Shown: positions 41,858-52,430, numbered from the stretch's first letter. The stretch is 64,000 nucleotides of DNA from Acidimangrovimonas sediminis (GCF_002871005.1 NZ_PHSN01000006.1:248001-312000), one strand, 5' to 3'. Translations and numbers: made by a program. The notes: generated by a model from the letters alone, not told the origin.

Positions 41858-42545
41858 CAACGGCCGCCAGGAACCGGTCTATTTCTCCGAGGAGTGCCCT
41901 CACGCCCTCCTCGGGGATCCCTTCGTAGTCATGATCCGTCGCCACCTGAAGGATCTCGATGCTTCGTGACAGGGCATAGCGCCGCGCGTCTTGTGCGCTG
42001 CCGTAGACGTCGCGATCCCCCTGGATGATCAGAAGCGGCTTTTGCAGCCCCCCGAGATGGCGAGTCCGGTAGGGTTCGTCCGTCCGGTTCGGGTGGCGAA
42101 ACGGATAGCCAAAGCAGATGTGGCACAGGATTGCCGGGCTGGCCTCGATCCGGGTGCCGTGGATGCCACCGGCGGAATGCGAGAGCAGCACGACCTTCCC
42201 CGGCGCATGATGCGCTAACGAACGGCGAAGCGCGGCACGCGCCCCGGCCTGCCCGAGCATCCTGTCGATAAAATGCCGCCACCTTCGCGGGTGGACTAGC
42301 AGGATAAAGCCCTTGGCCAGGGTGCGCGCGCATCGGGCCGCCGGGCCTTTGGGGTATCGGAGCCAAGGCAGATATCGCCCGATGCCGGCGTCGAGCTTCT
42401 GGTTCAGGAACCGGACGTTCTGCTGTTTCGGCGCCTCGAAGCGCTGCACGACATATCCGCGGGCGGCAAGCTCTGCCGCGACCCGGTCGATCACGCGGCA
42501 GGGCCGGTTGCTGTTACGCCCGAGGAGGACCAGAATCGGGGCCAT
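41799..42545 (-). CDS. Alpha/beta hydrolase-like protein
   Basis: 248-aa probable hydrolase. The nucleophile elbow is SHSAGGIHG (about residues 122-130, Ser in S-x-S-A-G), with an acid candidate in [19 protein letters not shown] and a terminal His candidate in VATDHDYEG. The overall pattern resembles dienelactone hydrolase / KANL3-type domains. The substrate is unknown. It lies 9 bp after the sulfotransferase-like gene, as the last of a four-gene unit, and its 3' end overlaps argG by 59 bp with no earlier stop. Confidence 0.75.
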   Translation of the reverse strand: MAPILVLLGRNSNRPCRVIDRVAAELAARGYVVQRFEAPKQQNVRFLNQKLDAGIGRYLPWLRYPKGPAARCARTLAKGFILLVHPRRWRHFIDRMLGQAGARAALRRSLAHHAPGKVVLLSHSAGGIHGTRIEASPAILCHICFGYPFRHPNRTDEPYRTRHLGGLQKPLLIIQGDRDVYGSAQDARRYALSRSIEILQVATDHDYEGIPEEGVRALLGEIDRFLAAVVSDLSPGRSGSPRASVAAR

Positions 42546-42554
42546 CGCGGTGCG

Positions 42555-43268
42555 TCAGAGCGTCATCGCGGCGTCTGCCATGCGCAGGTAATGCGGCATC
42601 GCCTCCTCCACCAGCCGCGCGTAATCACCCGTCAGTTCGGGCGGATCGCCCTCCATCTTCGAAAAGCCGGTAGAGGCATGGATCGCACCGTACCAATGCG
42701 GCGACCAGACGCCATCGGCCGGGTTTCCGCCCGCGGGCCAGCGCGTCATCGCGGGATCGTAGTCGATGCCCAGGCGTGTGCAGAGCTTTTGCAGCATCGC
42801 GACCGGCGCGCGGCGGATGTCGGCGCTGTCGACAACGATCGGCGCGTCACCCCCCAGCCGGTCAAACAGTTCGGCCAGCCGGACGAAGCCCAGATCCTCC
42901 TCGACCGGCGCCTCGCGCTTCTTGGCATAGCTTGCCACCACATAGGCCGGATGGCGGATCAGGAAGACGTTCGTCACCCGGTCGGCCCAGTCCAGCGGCA
43001 TGCCGGCGACCATGTGCTGGGCCATGTGCTTTTGGTAAAACAGGCTCTTTCCCTGCGGAATTGGCCCGATACAGGCCTCTGCCACGTCGTTGGGGTCGGT
43101 CTCGCCGGCGGCGAGTATCTCGTCCCGCATCGGGTGGTCGATGCCGGTCACCTTGAGGTAGGCGGCATAGAACGGTTCGTCCCAGACGGCGCAATCGGCG
43201 CGCTGCGCGAAGGCATACATCATCGCGGTCGACAGGTTGCGCGGGCCGGACCACATGGCGATACGCAT
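42555..43268 (-). CDS. Sulfotransferase-like protein
   Basis: 237-aa P-loop protein. The N-terminal WSGPRNLSTAMMYAFAQR (about residues 6-23) is a PAPS-binding-like loop, and VFLIRHPAYVVASY (about 101-114) matches the 3'-phosphate motif of sulfotransferases. Relatives are found next to branched-chain or D-amino acid aminotransferases, but the acceptor is unknown. Its start overlaps the aminotransferase stop by 1 nt. Middle gene of a compact unit. Confidence 0.75.
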   Translation of the reverse strand: MRIAMWSGPRNLSTAMMYAFAQRADCAVWDEPFYAAYLKVTGIDHPMRDEILAAGETDPNDVAEACIGPIPQGKSLFYQKHMAQHMVAGMPLDWADRVTNVFLIRHPAYVVASYAKKREAPVEEDLGFVRLAELFDRLGGDAPIVVDSADIRRAPVAMLQKLCTRLGIDYDPAMTRWPAGGNPADGVWSPHWYGAIHASTGFSKMEGDPPELTGDYARLVEEAMPHYLRMADAAMTL

Positions 43269-44173
43269 CAGGCCCGGGCCTCGATCAGGGCCTTGTAGAG
43301 GCCTCGGATACGTTCCGTCACCGGGCCCATTCGGCCCTCGCCGATCACCCGGCCGTCGATTTCCGCCACCGGCGTTTGCGCCCCGAAGGTGCCGGTGAGA
43401 AAGGCCTCGTCCGCGCCGTAGGTGTCGACCAGCGAATAATTCCGTTCATGCACCGGGATGCCGTTGGCGCGGCACAGGTCGATCACCTTCTGCCGGGTGA
43501 TCCCGTTCATGCAGTAGTCGCCGGTACTGGTCCAGACCTCGCCCTTGCGCACGATGAAGAAGTTGCAGGCGTTGGTGGTGTTCACAAAGCCATGCACGTC
43601 GAGCATCAGCGCCTCGTCCGCGCCGGCCTTTTCCGCCGCGATGCAGGCCAGGATGCAGTTCAGCTTGGAATGGGAGTTCAGCTTGGGGTCCTGGCTCATC
43701 GGCAGGCCGCGGATATGCGGCACCGTGGCAAGGCGAATGGGCCGGGGCAGGGACGGTTTCGAATGTTCGAGGATGATCACCACCGTGGGGCCGGAGCGCG
43801 ACAGCGACGGGTGCTGGAACGGCCGCACCTTGACCCCGCGGGTCACCATCAGCCGGGCGTGGGCGTCGGTTTCCATCCCGTTGGCCGCGCGCAGTTCCTC
43901 CAGCGCCCGCACCACCCCCGCCCGATCCATCCCGATGTCGAGGTCGATCGCCTTGGCGGCTTCGAACAGCCGGTCGAGGTGATCGTCGAGGAAGGCCCAG
44001 CGACCGTCATAGAGCCGCAACCCCTCCCACACGCCGTCGCCCAGCATGAAACCGCTGTCATAGACACTGACCGTCGCCTCGGCCTTGGGCACGATCCGGC
44101 CGTTGACGTGGATCAGCAGGGTCTCGTTGCGGGCGTCTTCCTCGGCCTGATGGGTGGTCACGTGCTTGGTCAT
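43268..44173 (-). CDS. Class IV aminotransferase (BCAT / D-amino acid type)
   Basis: 301-aa PLP fold-type IV aminotransferase. Signatures: VSVYDSGFMLGDGVWEGLRLYDG near residues 35-57, KLNSHSKLNCILACIAAEKAGADEALMLD (Lys that binds PLP is expected here), and EAFLTGTFGAQTPVAEIDGRVIG. The sequence does not tell branched-chain from D-alanine or aminodeoxychorismate lyase activity. ATGA overlap with the ribokinase-like gene, 1-nt overlap with the sulfotransferase-like gene: tight coupling. Confidence 0.85.
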   Translation of the reverse strand: MTKHVTTHQAEEDARNETLLIHVNGRIVPKAEATVSVYDSGFMLGDGVWEGLRLYDGRWAFLDDHLDRLFEAAKAIDLDIGMDRAGVVRALEELRAANGMETDAHARLMVTRGVKVRPFQHPSLSRSGPTVVIILEHSKPSLPRPIRLATVPHIRGLPMSQDPKLNSHSKLNCILACIAAEKAGADEALMLDVHGFVNTTNACNFFIVRKGEVWTSTGDYCMNGITRQKVIDLCRANGIPVHERNYSLVDTYGADEAFLTGTFGAQTPVAEIDGRVIGEGRMGPVTERIRGLYKALIEARA

Positions 44174-45048
44174 GCGCGTTCCTCCAGAAAGGCGTCGACC
44201 TCGGCCCGGGTCGGCATGGCGTCGGCGGTGCCGGGGCGCGTGACCTGAAGGGCGGCCGCCGCGGCGGCAAAGCGCATCGCCGCGGCCGGGCCCTCGCCGG
44301 CGTCCAGCGCGGCCGCCAGCGATCCGATGAAGCAATCGCCCGCGCCCGTGGTGTCAAGCGGGGTGACCGGGAAGGCCGGCGCCCGGATCGTCTCTGTTCC
44401 GGCGGAAATCCACTCTGCCCCGCGGCCGCCCCGCGTCACCACGACGCCCGAGACCGGCAGATCCTCCAGCGTCTTTCCGAGCGCCTGATAAAGCTGTTCG
44501 GCCTCCACCGCGTTGAGGACGAGCAGGTCGATATAGGGCAGCATCGCCTCGACGGCGGCAGGTTCGAAGGGGGCCGCCGAATAGATCACCCGCATGCCCT
44601 TGTCGCGGCCCCGCTGGGCGGCATGGGCCTGGTGCGAGGTCTCGTTCTGGATCAGCAGGATGTCTCCCGGCCCGGCCCCGCCCAGCCCGCTTTCGATCGC
44701 CGCCTCGGACTGGGTCGCATTGGCGCCGGGAAAGATGACGATGGAATTCTCGCCCGCGGGGTCGACGTTGATGATCGCATTGCCGGTCGGCGCCTCGAGG
44801 CAGGCGACATTGGTTGCATCGACGCCGAAATGTTCCAGCCGCTGCAGCGCCCAGTCGCCGTCTGTGCCGACCGCGCCGATATGGCAGACCTCGGCCCCGG
44901 CCAGCGACGCCGCGACCGATTGATTCGCCCCCTTGCCGCCAAGTCCGGTGGAATAGGCCATCGCAGCCAGCGTCTCACCGGGTGCCGGCAGATGCGGGAC
45001 CGAATACACATGATCGAGATTGATCGAGCCCAGGTTGAATATCGTCAT
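44170..45048 (-). CDS. PfkB-family sugar kinase (ribokinase-like)
   Basis: 292-aa kinase. N-terminal GSINLDHVYSVPHLPAPGETL and TGLGGKGANQSVAASLAGAEV are the ribokinase substrate-binding motif; C-terminal DTTGAGDCFIGSLAAAL holds the catalytic Asp and anion hole. Ribose is the usual substrate but this is not proven. First gene of the unit with the aminotransferase, sulfotransferase-like protein and hydrolase. Its start at 45048 is divergent from mutS, and the ribosome binding site is weak. Confidence 0.85.
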   Translation of the reverse strand: MTIFNLGSINLDHVYSVPHLPAPGETLAAMAYSTGLGGKGANQSVAASLAGAEVCHIGAVGTDGDWALQRLEHFGVDATNVACLEAPTGNAIINVDPAGENSIVIFPGANATQSEAAIESGLGGAGPGDILLIQNETSHQAHAAQRGRDKGMRVIYSAAPFEPAAVEAMLPYIDLLVLNAVEAEQLYQALGKTLEDLPVSGVVVTRGGRGAEWISAGTETIRAPAFPVTPLDTTGAGDCFIGSLAAALDAGEGPAAAMRFAAAAAALQVTRPGTADAMPTRAEVDAFLEERA

Positions 45049-45329
45049 GACGCCCCCGAAACCTTGACAGTGGTGGCCGAAAACGGCCGTGAAGCTGGGC
45101 GTCGGACCGCGATCTCCACCCTGGTCGGGATGTCGCTCTCCGTCGCGCCGGTTGCGCAAATCTGTAACGGTTTCGCGTCGCCTGCAAGGACGGCCCGGCC
45201 CCCGGGCGAATCGGGCGTTGCCCGGGCGCTGCGGAGTGGCCCGGCGCACGGCTGCCCATCCGGCGGAATTGCCGCTTTTCGCCCGTGAGCGGCTTTTGTA
45301 GGGTCGCGCCGGACCAAAGGGGGATTTCC

Positions 45330-47975
45330 GTGAGCGCGGACCAGACTGTGACGCCGATGATGGCGCAATATCTCGAGATCAAGGCGCAGCACAGCGATGC
45401 CCTGCTCTTCTACCGGATGGGCGATTTCTACGAGATGTTCTTCGACGACGCCGCGGCGGCCGCCGAGGCGCTGGACATCGCCCTGACCAAGCGCGGCAAG
45501 CATCTGGGCGAGGATATCGCGATGTGCGGCGTGCCGGTCCACGCGGCGGAGGGGTATCTGCTCACGCTGATCCGAAAGGGCTTTCGCGTGGCCATCGCCG
45601 AGCAGATGGAAGACCCCGCCGAGGCCAAGAAGCGCGGGTCGAAATCCGTTGTCCGGCGCGACGTGGTGCGGCTGGTCACCCCCGGCACGCTGACCGAGGA
45701 AAGCCTCCTTGAGGCCCGGCGCCACAACTTCCTTGCCGCCTTTGCCGAGGTGCGCGACGCGGCGGCGCTGGCCTGGGTCGATATCTCGACGGGCGAGTTT
45801 CGGGTGATGGAATGCCCGCCCCACCGGCTGGGTCCGGAACTGGCCCGTCTCTCGCCCCGCGAGGTGGTGGTGAGCGAGGCGGATGAGGCCGATCGGGCCG
45901 CAACAGTGACTGAATCGGGGGCCGCGCTGACCCCCCTTGCCCGGGCGAGTTTCGACTCCGCCTCGGCCGAAAAGCGGCTGTGCGCGCTGTATTCCGTCGG
46001 CTCGCTCGAGGGGTTCGGCAACTTCAGCCGGGCCGAGATCTCGGCGATGGGGGCGATCGTCGAGTATCTGGAGCTGACCCAGCGTGGCAAGCTGCCGCTC
46101 CTGCGTGCGCCAGTGAAGGAAAGCGCACAACGGGTGATGCAGATCGACGCCGCGACCCGACGGAGCCTTGAGATCACGGTGGGCGCCTCGGGCGGGCGTG
46201 ACGGTTCCCTTCTTTCCGCGATCGACCGCACCGTCACGGCGGCCGGTGGGCGGCTGCTGGAACGCCGCCTGTCCAGCCCCTCGCGCGATCTCGAGGAGAT
46301 CCACGCGCGTCATCTGGCCGCGCGTTTCCTGCTGGAACAGAGCCGTTTTCGCGAGGATCTGCGCACCCGGCTGCGCAAGGTGCCGGATATGGACCGCGCC
46401 CTGTCGCGCCTTTCGCTCGACCGTGGCGGCCCGCGCGATCTGGCGGCGATCCGCGGCGGCCTGACCCAGGCGGGCGAGGTGGCCGAGGCGATCGCGGCGG
46501 CCGAGGCGCCCCCGCTCCTCAACTCCGCCGCCCGCGCCCTGGTGGATCATGAGGAACTGGTCGACCTGCTGGATGCGGCGCTGATTGCCGAGCCGCCGCT
46601 TCTGGCGCGCGACGGCGGTTTCATCGCCCCGGGCCATGACCCGGAACTCGACGAGGCGCGCGAATTGCGCGACGAGGGCCGCGGCGTGATCGCCCGGATG
46701 CAGGCGGAGTACGCCGAGCAGACGGGCATTCCCTCACTGAAGATCAAGCACAACAACGTGCTGGGCTACTTCATCGAGACGACGGCGACCCATGCGGAGA
46801 AAATGCTTTCCCCGCCGCATAACGAGACCTTCATCCACCGCCAGACCACGGCAAACCAGGTACGCTTCACCACGGTGCCGCTGTCCGAGATGGAGACCCG
46901 CATCCTGAATGCCGGAAACCGCGCGCTGGAGATCGAGAAACGTCTCTATGACAGCCTGAAACAGGCGATCCTTGCCCGCGCGCCCCGGATCGGCGAGGCT
47001 GCGAGGGCGCTGGCCGAGATCGACGTGGCCGGCGGTTTCGCCGACCTTGCCGCGGCCGAGGACTGGGTCGAACCGCAGGTCGACGACAGCCGCGCGCTGG
47101 AGATCGCGGGCGGCCGGCATCCGGTCGTGGAACGCGCGCTGCGGCGACAGGGGCAGGGGCCCTTCGTCGCCAACGACTGCCTGCTGACCGGGGGCGACAC
47201 CCCGGCCCTCTGGCTGCTGACCGGCCCGAACATGGCCGGTAAATCGACCTTCCTGCGCCAGAACGCGCTGATCGCGCTCTTGGCCCAGGCCGGCAGCTTC
47301 GTCCCCGCCGCCCGTGCCCACCTCGGCCTTGTCAGCCAGCTCTTCAGCCGCGTCGGCGCCTCGGACGATCTCGCCCGCGGGCGCTCGACCTTCATGGTCG
47401 AGATGGTGGAAACCGCCGCGATCCTGAACCAGGCCGACGATCGCGCGCTGGTCATCCTCGACGAGATCGGCCGCGGCACCGCCACATACGATGGCCTCTC
47501 GATCGCCTGGGCGGTGCTCGAACACCTGCACGACGTCAACCGCTGCCGCGCTCTCTTCGCCACCCATTACCACGAGATGACGGCGCTGGCCGCCAAACTC
47601 CCCGGCGCCGAGAACGCCACCGTCGCCGTGCGCGAATGGGAGGGCGAGGTGATCTTCCTGCACGAGGTGCTCAAGGGCGCGGCCGACCGGTCCTACGGCG
47701 TGCAGGTCGCGCGTCTTGCAGGGTTGCCCGATGCGGTGGTCAACCGTGCCCGCACGGTCCTCGAAGCGCTGGAAAAGGGCGAACGTGAAGGGGGGGCCGC
47801 CAAGCGCGACCTCGTCGACGACCTCCCCCTCTTCGCCGCCACCCCCGCAACGAAGCCGGCCGCGCCGAAAACTTCCGCCGTCGAAGAGGCCCTGCGCGCC
47901 ATCCACCCCGACGAGCTCACCCCGCGCGAGGCTCTCGACCTGCTCTATGACCTGCGCGGCAAGCTGAAGGACTGA
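45330..47975 (+). CDS. mutS: DNA mismatch repair protein MutS
   Basis: 881-aa mismatch-recognition ATPase. The mismatch-binding Phe-x-Glu motif is in [11 protein letters not shown] near residue 30; Walker [12 protein letters not shown] is near residues 631-641; [17 protein letters not shown] is Walker B; the composite FATHYHEMT follows. The GTG start at 45330 has AAAGGGGGA upstream and gives the expected [18 protein letters not shown]. The frame runs upstream to 45285 with no better start. A repeat element begins 2 bp after the stop. Confidence 0.96.
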   Translation: MSADQTVTPMMAQYLEIKAQHSDALLFYRMGDFYEMFFDDAAAAAEALDIALTKRGKHLGEDIAMCGVPVHAAEGYLLTLIRKGFRVAIAEQMEDPAEAKKRGSKSVVRRDVVRLVTPGTLTEESLLEARRHNFLAAFAEVRDAAALAWVDISTGEFRVMECPPHRLGPELARLSPREVVVSEADEADRAATVTESGAALTPLARASFDSASAEKRLCALYSVGSLEGFGNFSRAEISAMGAIVEYLELTQRGKLPLLRAPVKESAQRVMQIDAATRRSLEITVGASGGRDGSLLSAIDRTVTAAGGRLLERRLSSPSRDLEEIHARHLAARFLLEQSRFREDLRTRLRKVPDMDRALSRLSLDRGGPRDLAAIRGGLTQAGEVAEAIAAAEAPPLLNSAARALVDHEELVDLLDAALIAEPPLLARDGGFIAPGHDPELDEARELRDEGRGVIARMQAEYAEQTGIPSLKIKHNNVLGYFIETTATHAEKMLSPPHNETFIHRQTTANQVRFTTVPLSEMETRILNAGNRALEIEKRLYDSLKQAILARAPRIGEAARALAEIDVAGGFADLAAAEDWVEPQVDDSRALEIAGGRHPVVERALRRQGQGPFVANDCLLTGGDTPALWLLTGPNMAGKSTFLRQNALIALLAQAGSFVPAARAHLGLVSQLFSRVGASDDLARGRSTFMVEMVETAAILNQADDRALVILDEIGRGTATYDGLSIAWAVLEHLHDVNRCRALFATHYHEMTALAAKLPGAENATVAVREWEGEVIFLHEVLKGAADRSYGVQVARLAGLPDAVVNRARTVLEALEKGEREGGAAKRDLVDDLPLFAATPATKPAAPKTSAVEEALRAIHPDELTPREALDLLYDLRGKLKD

Positions 47976-47976
47976 T

Positions 47977-48030
47977 CCTTCTTCTGAGCGGAAATATCCC
48001 ACGGGGGTCCGGGGGTGTGAAACCCCCGGC
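47977..48030 (+). repeat. Extragenic repeat element, copy B
   Basis: CCTTCTTCTGAGCGGAAATATCCC followed by an ACGGGGG stretch and the hairpin CGGGGGT-GTGAA-ACCCCCG. Near-identical to the element at 9996-10045 read on the minus strand. It lies between the convergent mutS and ubiB genes and probably ends transcription of mutS. Confidence 0.65.
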
Positions 48031-48071
48031 CTCTCCACCCGGAAACAGGCCCTGTTCCGGCGAAAACCGCG

Positions 48072-49601
48072 TCAGATGAGCCAGCCGATATAGACGCCCA
48101 CGCCCATCAGCGCGGCGCCCAGCAGCATCCAGCCATATTTCCCCAGCGCCTTTTCGGAATCCTCGACGATCTCTTCCTCGGCCTGCCGGATCAGCGCCTT
48201 TTCCACCATTTGCGGCAGCCGCGGCCCGAAGCGCGTCATGACCCGGGCGACATGGGCCAGGTCGCGGGCCATGGCATGGGGGCCGACGTATTGCTTGATG
48301 TAGCCCTCGACCACGGGCCGCGCGACTTCCCAGATGTTGATATGCGGGTCGAGCGAGCGGGCGACCCCCTCGACCACCACCATGGTGCGTTGCAGCAGGA
48401 TCAGCTCGGTCCGGGTCTGCATGCCGAAGCGTTCCGTCACTTCGAACAGGTAGCTCAGCAGCCGCGCCATCGAGATGCGCGAGGCATCCATGCCGAAAAT
48501 CGGCTCTCCGACGGCGCGAAGCGCGGTGGCGAAGGCCTCGACGTCGCGGTCCTTCGGGACATAGCCCGCCTCGAAATGCACCTCGGCCACGCGGCGGTAA
48601 TCCTTGCGGATGAAGCCGTAGAGGATCTCGGCATAGACGCGGCGGGTGTATTCGTCGATCCGGCCCATGATGCCGAAGTCGATCGCCACGACCTCACCGT
48701 CAGGGCCGACCTTGAGGTTGCCTTGGTGCATGTCGGCGTGGAAATAGCCGTCGCGCAGCGCGTGGTTGAGGAACAATTGCAGCACCCGCGCGCCCAGTTC
48801 GCGCCGGTCGTGCCCCGCGGCGTCGAGCGCGTCGTTGTCGCCAAGCGGCAGGCCCTCGGCCCAGTCCATCGTCATCACGCCGCGGGCGGACAGGCCCCAG
48901 TTCGGCTGCGGTACGCGAAAGCCCTCGTCGCGCCTGGTGTTGTCGCCGTATTCCGAGGCCGCGGCGGATTCGAGGCGCAGGTCCAGCTCGCCCATCACCA
49001 CGCCCTCGAAATGCGCGATCACGTCGCGCGGGCGCAGTCGGCGGGAAAACGGCAAGAGCCATTCGATCGCGTCGGCGGCGAAGTAGAAGGCGTCGATGTC
49101 GCGGCGGAAGGCCCGGTCGATCCCGGGGCGCAGCACTTTCACCGCCACTTCCTGTCCGGTCTCGGCCAGCCGCGCGCGGTGAACCTGCGCGATGGAGGCG
49201 GCGGCGACCGGTTCGGAGAATTCGGAATAGACCTCGGGGACGCGGATCTCCAGCGCCTCCTCGATCATCTTCTTGGCCTGCTGGGTGGGAAAGGGCGGCA
49301 GCTTGTCCTGAAGATAGCGTAGCTGCTCGGCGATCTCGTCGCCCACCACGTCGGGGCGGGTCGACAGGATTTGGCCGAACTTGATGTACGCCGGCCCCAG
49401 CGCGGTGATCGCGCGGGTGGTGGGCGGCAGGCTTTCGTCGCCCTTCAGCCCCAGCCAGGCGAAGGGCTTGCCGATCACCCGGGCCGCCAGCCGCAGGCGG
49501 GGCGGGGCGTTCATCTGCTCCAGCACGACCTTCATCGCGCCAGTCCGTTCGAACGTGGCCCCTGTGCGGACCAGTCGCCAGAAGTTGTGCGGGCCCCTCA
49601 C
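48072..49601 (-). CDS. ubiB: Ubiquinone biosynthesis protein UbiB
   Basis: 509-aa ABC1/ADCK-type atypical kinase-like ATPase supporting ubiquinone synthesis at the inner membrane. The family KxGQ motif is residues 74-77 (AYIKFGQILSTRPDV); AAASIAQVHRA, VAVKVLRPGI, GYFHADMHQGNL and AIDFGIMGRI follow. A C-terminal helix (about 487-509) anchors it. GTG start at 49601, 1 bp after the ubiE stop, so it is coupled to ubiE. Confidence 0.95.
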   Translation of the reverse strand: MRGPHNFWRLVRTGATFERTGAMKVVLEQMNAPPRLRLAARVIGKPFAWLGLKGDESLPPTTRAITALGPAYIKFGQILSTRPDVVGDEIAEQLRYLQDKLPPFPTQQAKKMIEEALEIRVPEVYSEFSEPVAAASIAQVHRARLAETGQEVAVKVLRPGIDRAFRRDIDAFYFAADAIEWLLPFSRRLRPRDVIAHFEGVVMGELDLRLESAAASEYGDNTRRDEGFRVPQPNWGLSARGVMTMDWAEGLPLGDNDALDAAGHDRRELGARVLQLFLNHALRDGYFHADMHQGNLKVGPDGEVVAIDFGIMGRIDEYTRRVYAEILYGFIRKDYRRVAEVHFEAGYVPKDRDVEAFATALRAVGEPIFGMDASRISMARLLSYLFEVTERFGMQTRTELILLQRTMVVVEGVARSLDPHINIWEVARPVVEGYIKQYVGPHAMARDLAHVARVMTRFGPRLPQMVEKALIRQAEEEIVEDSEKALGKYGWMLLGAALMGVGVYIGWLI

Positions 49602-49602
49602 G

Positions 49603-50355
49603 TCAGATCTTCCAGCCCGAGTGCAGGGCGGCGATGCCCATGGTGAGGTTGCGGTATTTCACCTGCTCGAACCCGGCGGCGCGGATCATGCCGGCAAAGG
49701 TTTCCTGGTCGGGAAACTTGCGGATCGATTCGACGAGGTACTGATAGCTGTCGCGGTCGTTCGCCACGATCTGGCCCATCACCGGGATGACGTTGAACGA
49801 ATACAGGTCATAGGCCTTTTGCATCAGGTCGTTCGGGATCTGGCTGAATTCCAGCACCATCAGCCGCCCGCCGGGTTTCAGCACGCGGTAGGCTTCCTTC
49901 ATCGCATCGGCGATGCGGGTGACGTTCCGGATGCCGAAGCTGATCGTGTAGACGTCGAAGGAATTGTCGGGAAACGGCAGGGCCATCGCATCGCCCACCA
50001 CCCAGTCGAGGCTGTCGGCCATCTTCTCGGCCTCGGCGCGCTTGCGGCCCTCGACCAGCATGGATTCGGTCATGTCGCAGACCACGGCCCCGGCCCCCTG
50101 GGCGCGGTTCAGGAAACGGAAGGCGACGTCGCCGGTGCCGCCTGCCACGTCCAGCAGGCGCTGGCCCGGCCGGGGCGCCAGCCAGTCCATCATCGCGTCC
50201 TTCCAGGCGCGGTGGATGCCCATGGACATCAGGTCGTTCATCACGTCGTAGCGCGAGGCCACGCGGGTGAAGACACCATGCACCATGCCGGCCTTCTGAT
50301 CTTCGGCCACGGTCTGGAAGCCGAAGTGCGTCGTCTTGTCGTGCTGCTCGTCCAT
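49603..50355 (-). CDS. ubiE: Ubiquinone/menaquinone methyltransferase UbiE
   Basis: 250-aa SAM-dependent C-methyltransferase in ubiquinone synthesis. Motif [14 protein letters not shown] (about residues 67-79), then [20 protein letters not shown] and [19 protein letters not shown] near the middle, and [14 protein letters not shown] are UbiE signatures. The start at 50355 fits [16 protein letters not shown] with an AAGG site 5 nt away; the long upstream frame is antisense to mutM. First gene of the ubiE-ubiB unit, divergent from mutM. Confidence 0.95.
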   Translation of the reverse strand: MDEQHDKTTHFGFQTVAEDQKAGMVHGVFTRVASRYDVMNDLMSMGIHRAWKDAMMDWLAPRPGQRLLDVAGGTGDVAFRFLNRAQGAGAVVCDMTESMLVEGRKRAEAEKMADSLDWVVGDAMALPFPDNSFDVYTISFGIRNVTRIADAMKEAYRVLKPGGRLMVLEFSQIPNDLMQKAYDLYSFNVIPVMGQIVANDRDSYQYLVESIRKFPDQETFAGMIRAAGFEQVKYRNLTMGIAALHSGWKI

Positions 50356-50476
50356 CGGGCCTTGCCACTCATTCCGCTGCCCCTTCTTATAGGCCGCCCG
50401 GGCCCGGCTGCAATGCGCGCCGCGTCGCGCCCCGATCGGGGCTCCCGGGATTGCCCGCGAGAGAAGGACCGCAGAC

Positions 50477-51328
50477 GTGCCAGAATTGCCCGAGGTCGAG
50501 ACCGTCCGAAGGGGCCTCGTTCCCGCGATGGAGGGGCGTCGGATCGAGGCGGCTGCCGTCAACCGCCCCGATCTGCGCTGGCCCTTCCCGCCACGGATGG
50601 CCGAACGGCTGAGCGGTGCGCGGGTGGAGCGGTTGCGGCGGCGGTCGAAATACATCCTCGCCGATCTCGACACGGGCGAGACACTCATCATCCACCTCGG
50701 CATGTCGGGGCGGATGCAGGTCTCTGGGGTGCAGATCGGTTCGTTCTTCCACCCGCATCCGGCGCCCGAGAAGCACGACCATGTCGTGCTCGACATGGAG
50801 GGGGGGGCGCGGGTGACGTTCAACGACGCGCGGCGCTTCGGCTCGATGGACCTGATCGCGACTGAGATCGCGGAAACCCATCCGCTTTTGGCCGGAATAG
50901 GGCCTGAACCGCTGGGGAACACCTTTGACGAGGCGTACCTGGTCGCCCGCTTCCGGGGCCGCAACACGCCGGTGAAGGCGGCGCTGCTGGACCAGAAGGT
51001 GGTGGCGGGCCTTGGCAACATCTACGTCTGCGAGGTGCTGAACCGGGTGGGTATCGACCCACGGCGCAAGGCAGGGAGGATCGCCGCGCCGCGGGTGGCC
51101 TCGCTGGTGCCCGCGGTCCGGCAGGTGCTGGAGGAGGCGATCGCCGCGGGCGGGTCGAGCTTGCGCGACTACCGGCAGGCGGATGGCGAGTTGGGGTATT
51201 TCCAGCACGATTTCCGCGCCTACGGGCAGGAGGGGTGCCCCTGCCGCACCCCGGGCTGCGACGGCACGATCGCGCGGATCGTCCAATCCGGGCGATCGAC
51301 CTTCTACTGCCCGCGCTGCCAGCGCTGA
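50477..51328 (+). CDS. mutM: Formamidopyrimidine-DNA glycosylase
   Basis: 283-aa base-excision repair enzyme removing 8-oxoguanine and FaPy. The mature N-terminus is [13 protein letters not shown], with the catalytic Pro2/Glu3; Lys-containing [12 protein letters not shown] and a C-terminal zinc finger ([11 protein letters not shown] and [10 protein letters not shown], about 248-283). GTG start. Divergent from ubiE with 121 bp between. A conserved alphaproteobacterial neighbourhood (mutM next to ubiE-ubiB). Confidence 0.96.
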   Translation: MPELPEVETVRRGLVPAMEGRRIEAAAVNRPDLRWPFPPRMAERLSGARVERLRRRSKYILADLDTGETLIIHLGMSGRMQVSGVQIGSFFHPHPAPEKHDHVVLDMEGGARVTFNDARRFGSMDLIATEIAETHPLLAGIGPEPLGNTFDEAYLVARFRGRNTPVKAALLDQKVVAGLGNIYVCEVLNRVGIDPRRKAGRIAAPRVASLVPAVRQVLEEAIAAGGSSLRDYRQADGELGYFQHDFRAYGQEGCPCRTPGCDGTIARIVQSGRSTFYCPRCQR

Positions 51329-51424
51329 GCGCAACGTCGCAACTTGTCTGAGAGAGAGATGACTTGATCCCCGGGCCGGGACTGGTATGGACTCGGCCCC
51401 AGTGTGCCAAGAAGGAGCCTCCGC

Positions 51425-52201
51425 ATGGCCTACGAGACGCTTATCGTCGAGATCGACGACTATGTCGCGCTGATCCGGCTGAATCGTCCCGACGCCCTGA
51501 ACGCGCTGAATTCCCAGCTGCTCGGCGAACTTGCCGACGCGCTGGCCCAGGCCGACGCGAATGAAAAGGTCCGCTGCATCGTCATCACCGGGTCGGAAAA
51601 GGCCTTTGCCGCCGGTGCCGACATCAAGGAGATGAGCGAGAAGAGCTTTGTCGACGTCTATTCCGGCGACCTGTTCACCCCCGAGACGGAGGCCCTCCTG
51701 CGGGTGCGCAAGCCGATCATCGCGGCGGTCAACGGCTACGCCCTGGGCGGTGGCTGCGAACTGGCGATGATGTGCGATTTCATCATCTGCGGCGACAATG
51801 CCAAGTTCGGCCAGCCCGAGATCAACCTTGGCGTCATCGCCGGGATCGGCGGGACCCAGCGACTGACCCGCTTCGTCGGCAAGTCCAAGGCGATGGACAT
51901 GCACCTGACCGGCCGCTTCATGGATGCGGCCGAGGCCGAGCGGTCGGGGCTCGTCAGCCGCGTCGTACCTTCGAAGAAGCTGATGGAAGAGGCGATGACA
52001 GTCGCCCGCAAGATCACCGAGAAGTCGATGATCACCACGATGGCGGCGAAGGAGGCGGTCAACCGCAGCTACGAAGTGCCGCTGCGCGAAGGCCTGCTGT
52101 TCGAGCGCCGGCTGTTCCACGGCCTCTTCGCGACCGAGGACCAGAAGGAGGGCATGGCCGCCTTCCTCGAGAAGCGCGAGCCGCAGTTCCGCGACCGCTG
52201 A
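51425..52201 (+). CDS. Enoyl-CoA hydratase
   Basis: 258-aa crotonase-family hydratase acting on short- to medium-chain enoyl-CoA in fatty acid oxidation. The oxyanion-hole segments [12 protein letters not shown] and [16 protein letters not shown] are present, with catalytic glutamates in GGCELAM and [19 protein letters not shown]. The start at 51425 has GGAG 7 nt upstream; an in-frame start at 51404 is weaker. It stands alone between mutM and cydAB and is followed by a GGGTGCG hairpin. The 3-hydroxyacyl-CoA dehydrogenase at 62987 may act next in the same pathway. Confidence 0.93.
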   Translation: MAYETLIVEIDDYVALIRLNRPDALNALNSQLLGELADALAQADANEKVRCIVITGSEKAFAAGADIKEMSEKSFVDVYSGDLFTPETEALLRVRKPIIAAVNGYALGGGCELAMMCDFIICGDNAKFGQPEINLGVIAGIGGTQRLTRFVGKSKAMDMHLTGRFMDAAEAERSGLVSRVVPSKKLMEEAMTVARKITEKSMITTMAAKEAVNRSYEVPLREGLLFERRLFHGLFATEDQKEGMAAFLEKREPQFRDR

Positions 52202-52247
52202 GGCGGGTTTCAGACCTCTCCGCATGCGCCCCCGGCGCGTGCTTTCA

Positions 52248-52271
52248 TAGGGTGCGTCTGGACGCACCCTA
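52248..52271. terminator. GGGTGCG-type intergenic hairpin, copy 2
   Basis: TAGGGTGCGTC / GACGCACCCTA, a perfect 11-bp inverted repeat with only 2 nt between the arms, 46 bp after the enoyl-CoA hydratase stop. Same core as copies 1 and 3. Confidence 0.6.
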
Positions 52272-52413
52272 CAGGGTTTTGCGGCCCATTTCGGGGTACG
52301 GATTTCCCCGCGCCGATCCGCCGCACGACAAAATCTTTTGATCCCTGCGGCCCGGAACGCGACAACCCGTCACCTCTTTCCTCTGGGCTCTCCGGCCTAG
52401 GTCCCGACCCGAA

Positions 52414-52430
52414 GGCGCATCTTCTGCGCC
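52414..52430 (+). other. Short hairpin in cydA leader
   Basis: GGCGCA / TGCGCC with a 5-nt loop, about 28 bp before the cydA ATG. It may lie in the untranslated leader; function unknown. In the 256-bp spacer I found no FNR-type TTGAT-N4-ATCAA box. Confidence 0.3.

Noticed and set aside
45045-46637. 530-aa minus-strand frame opposite mutS
   Set aside because: Composition is not protein-like and mutS in this place has all family motifs.
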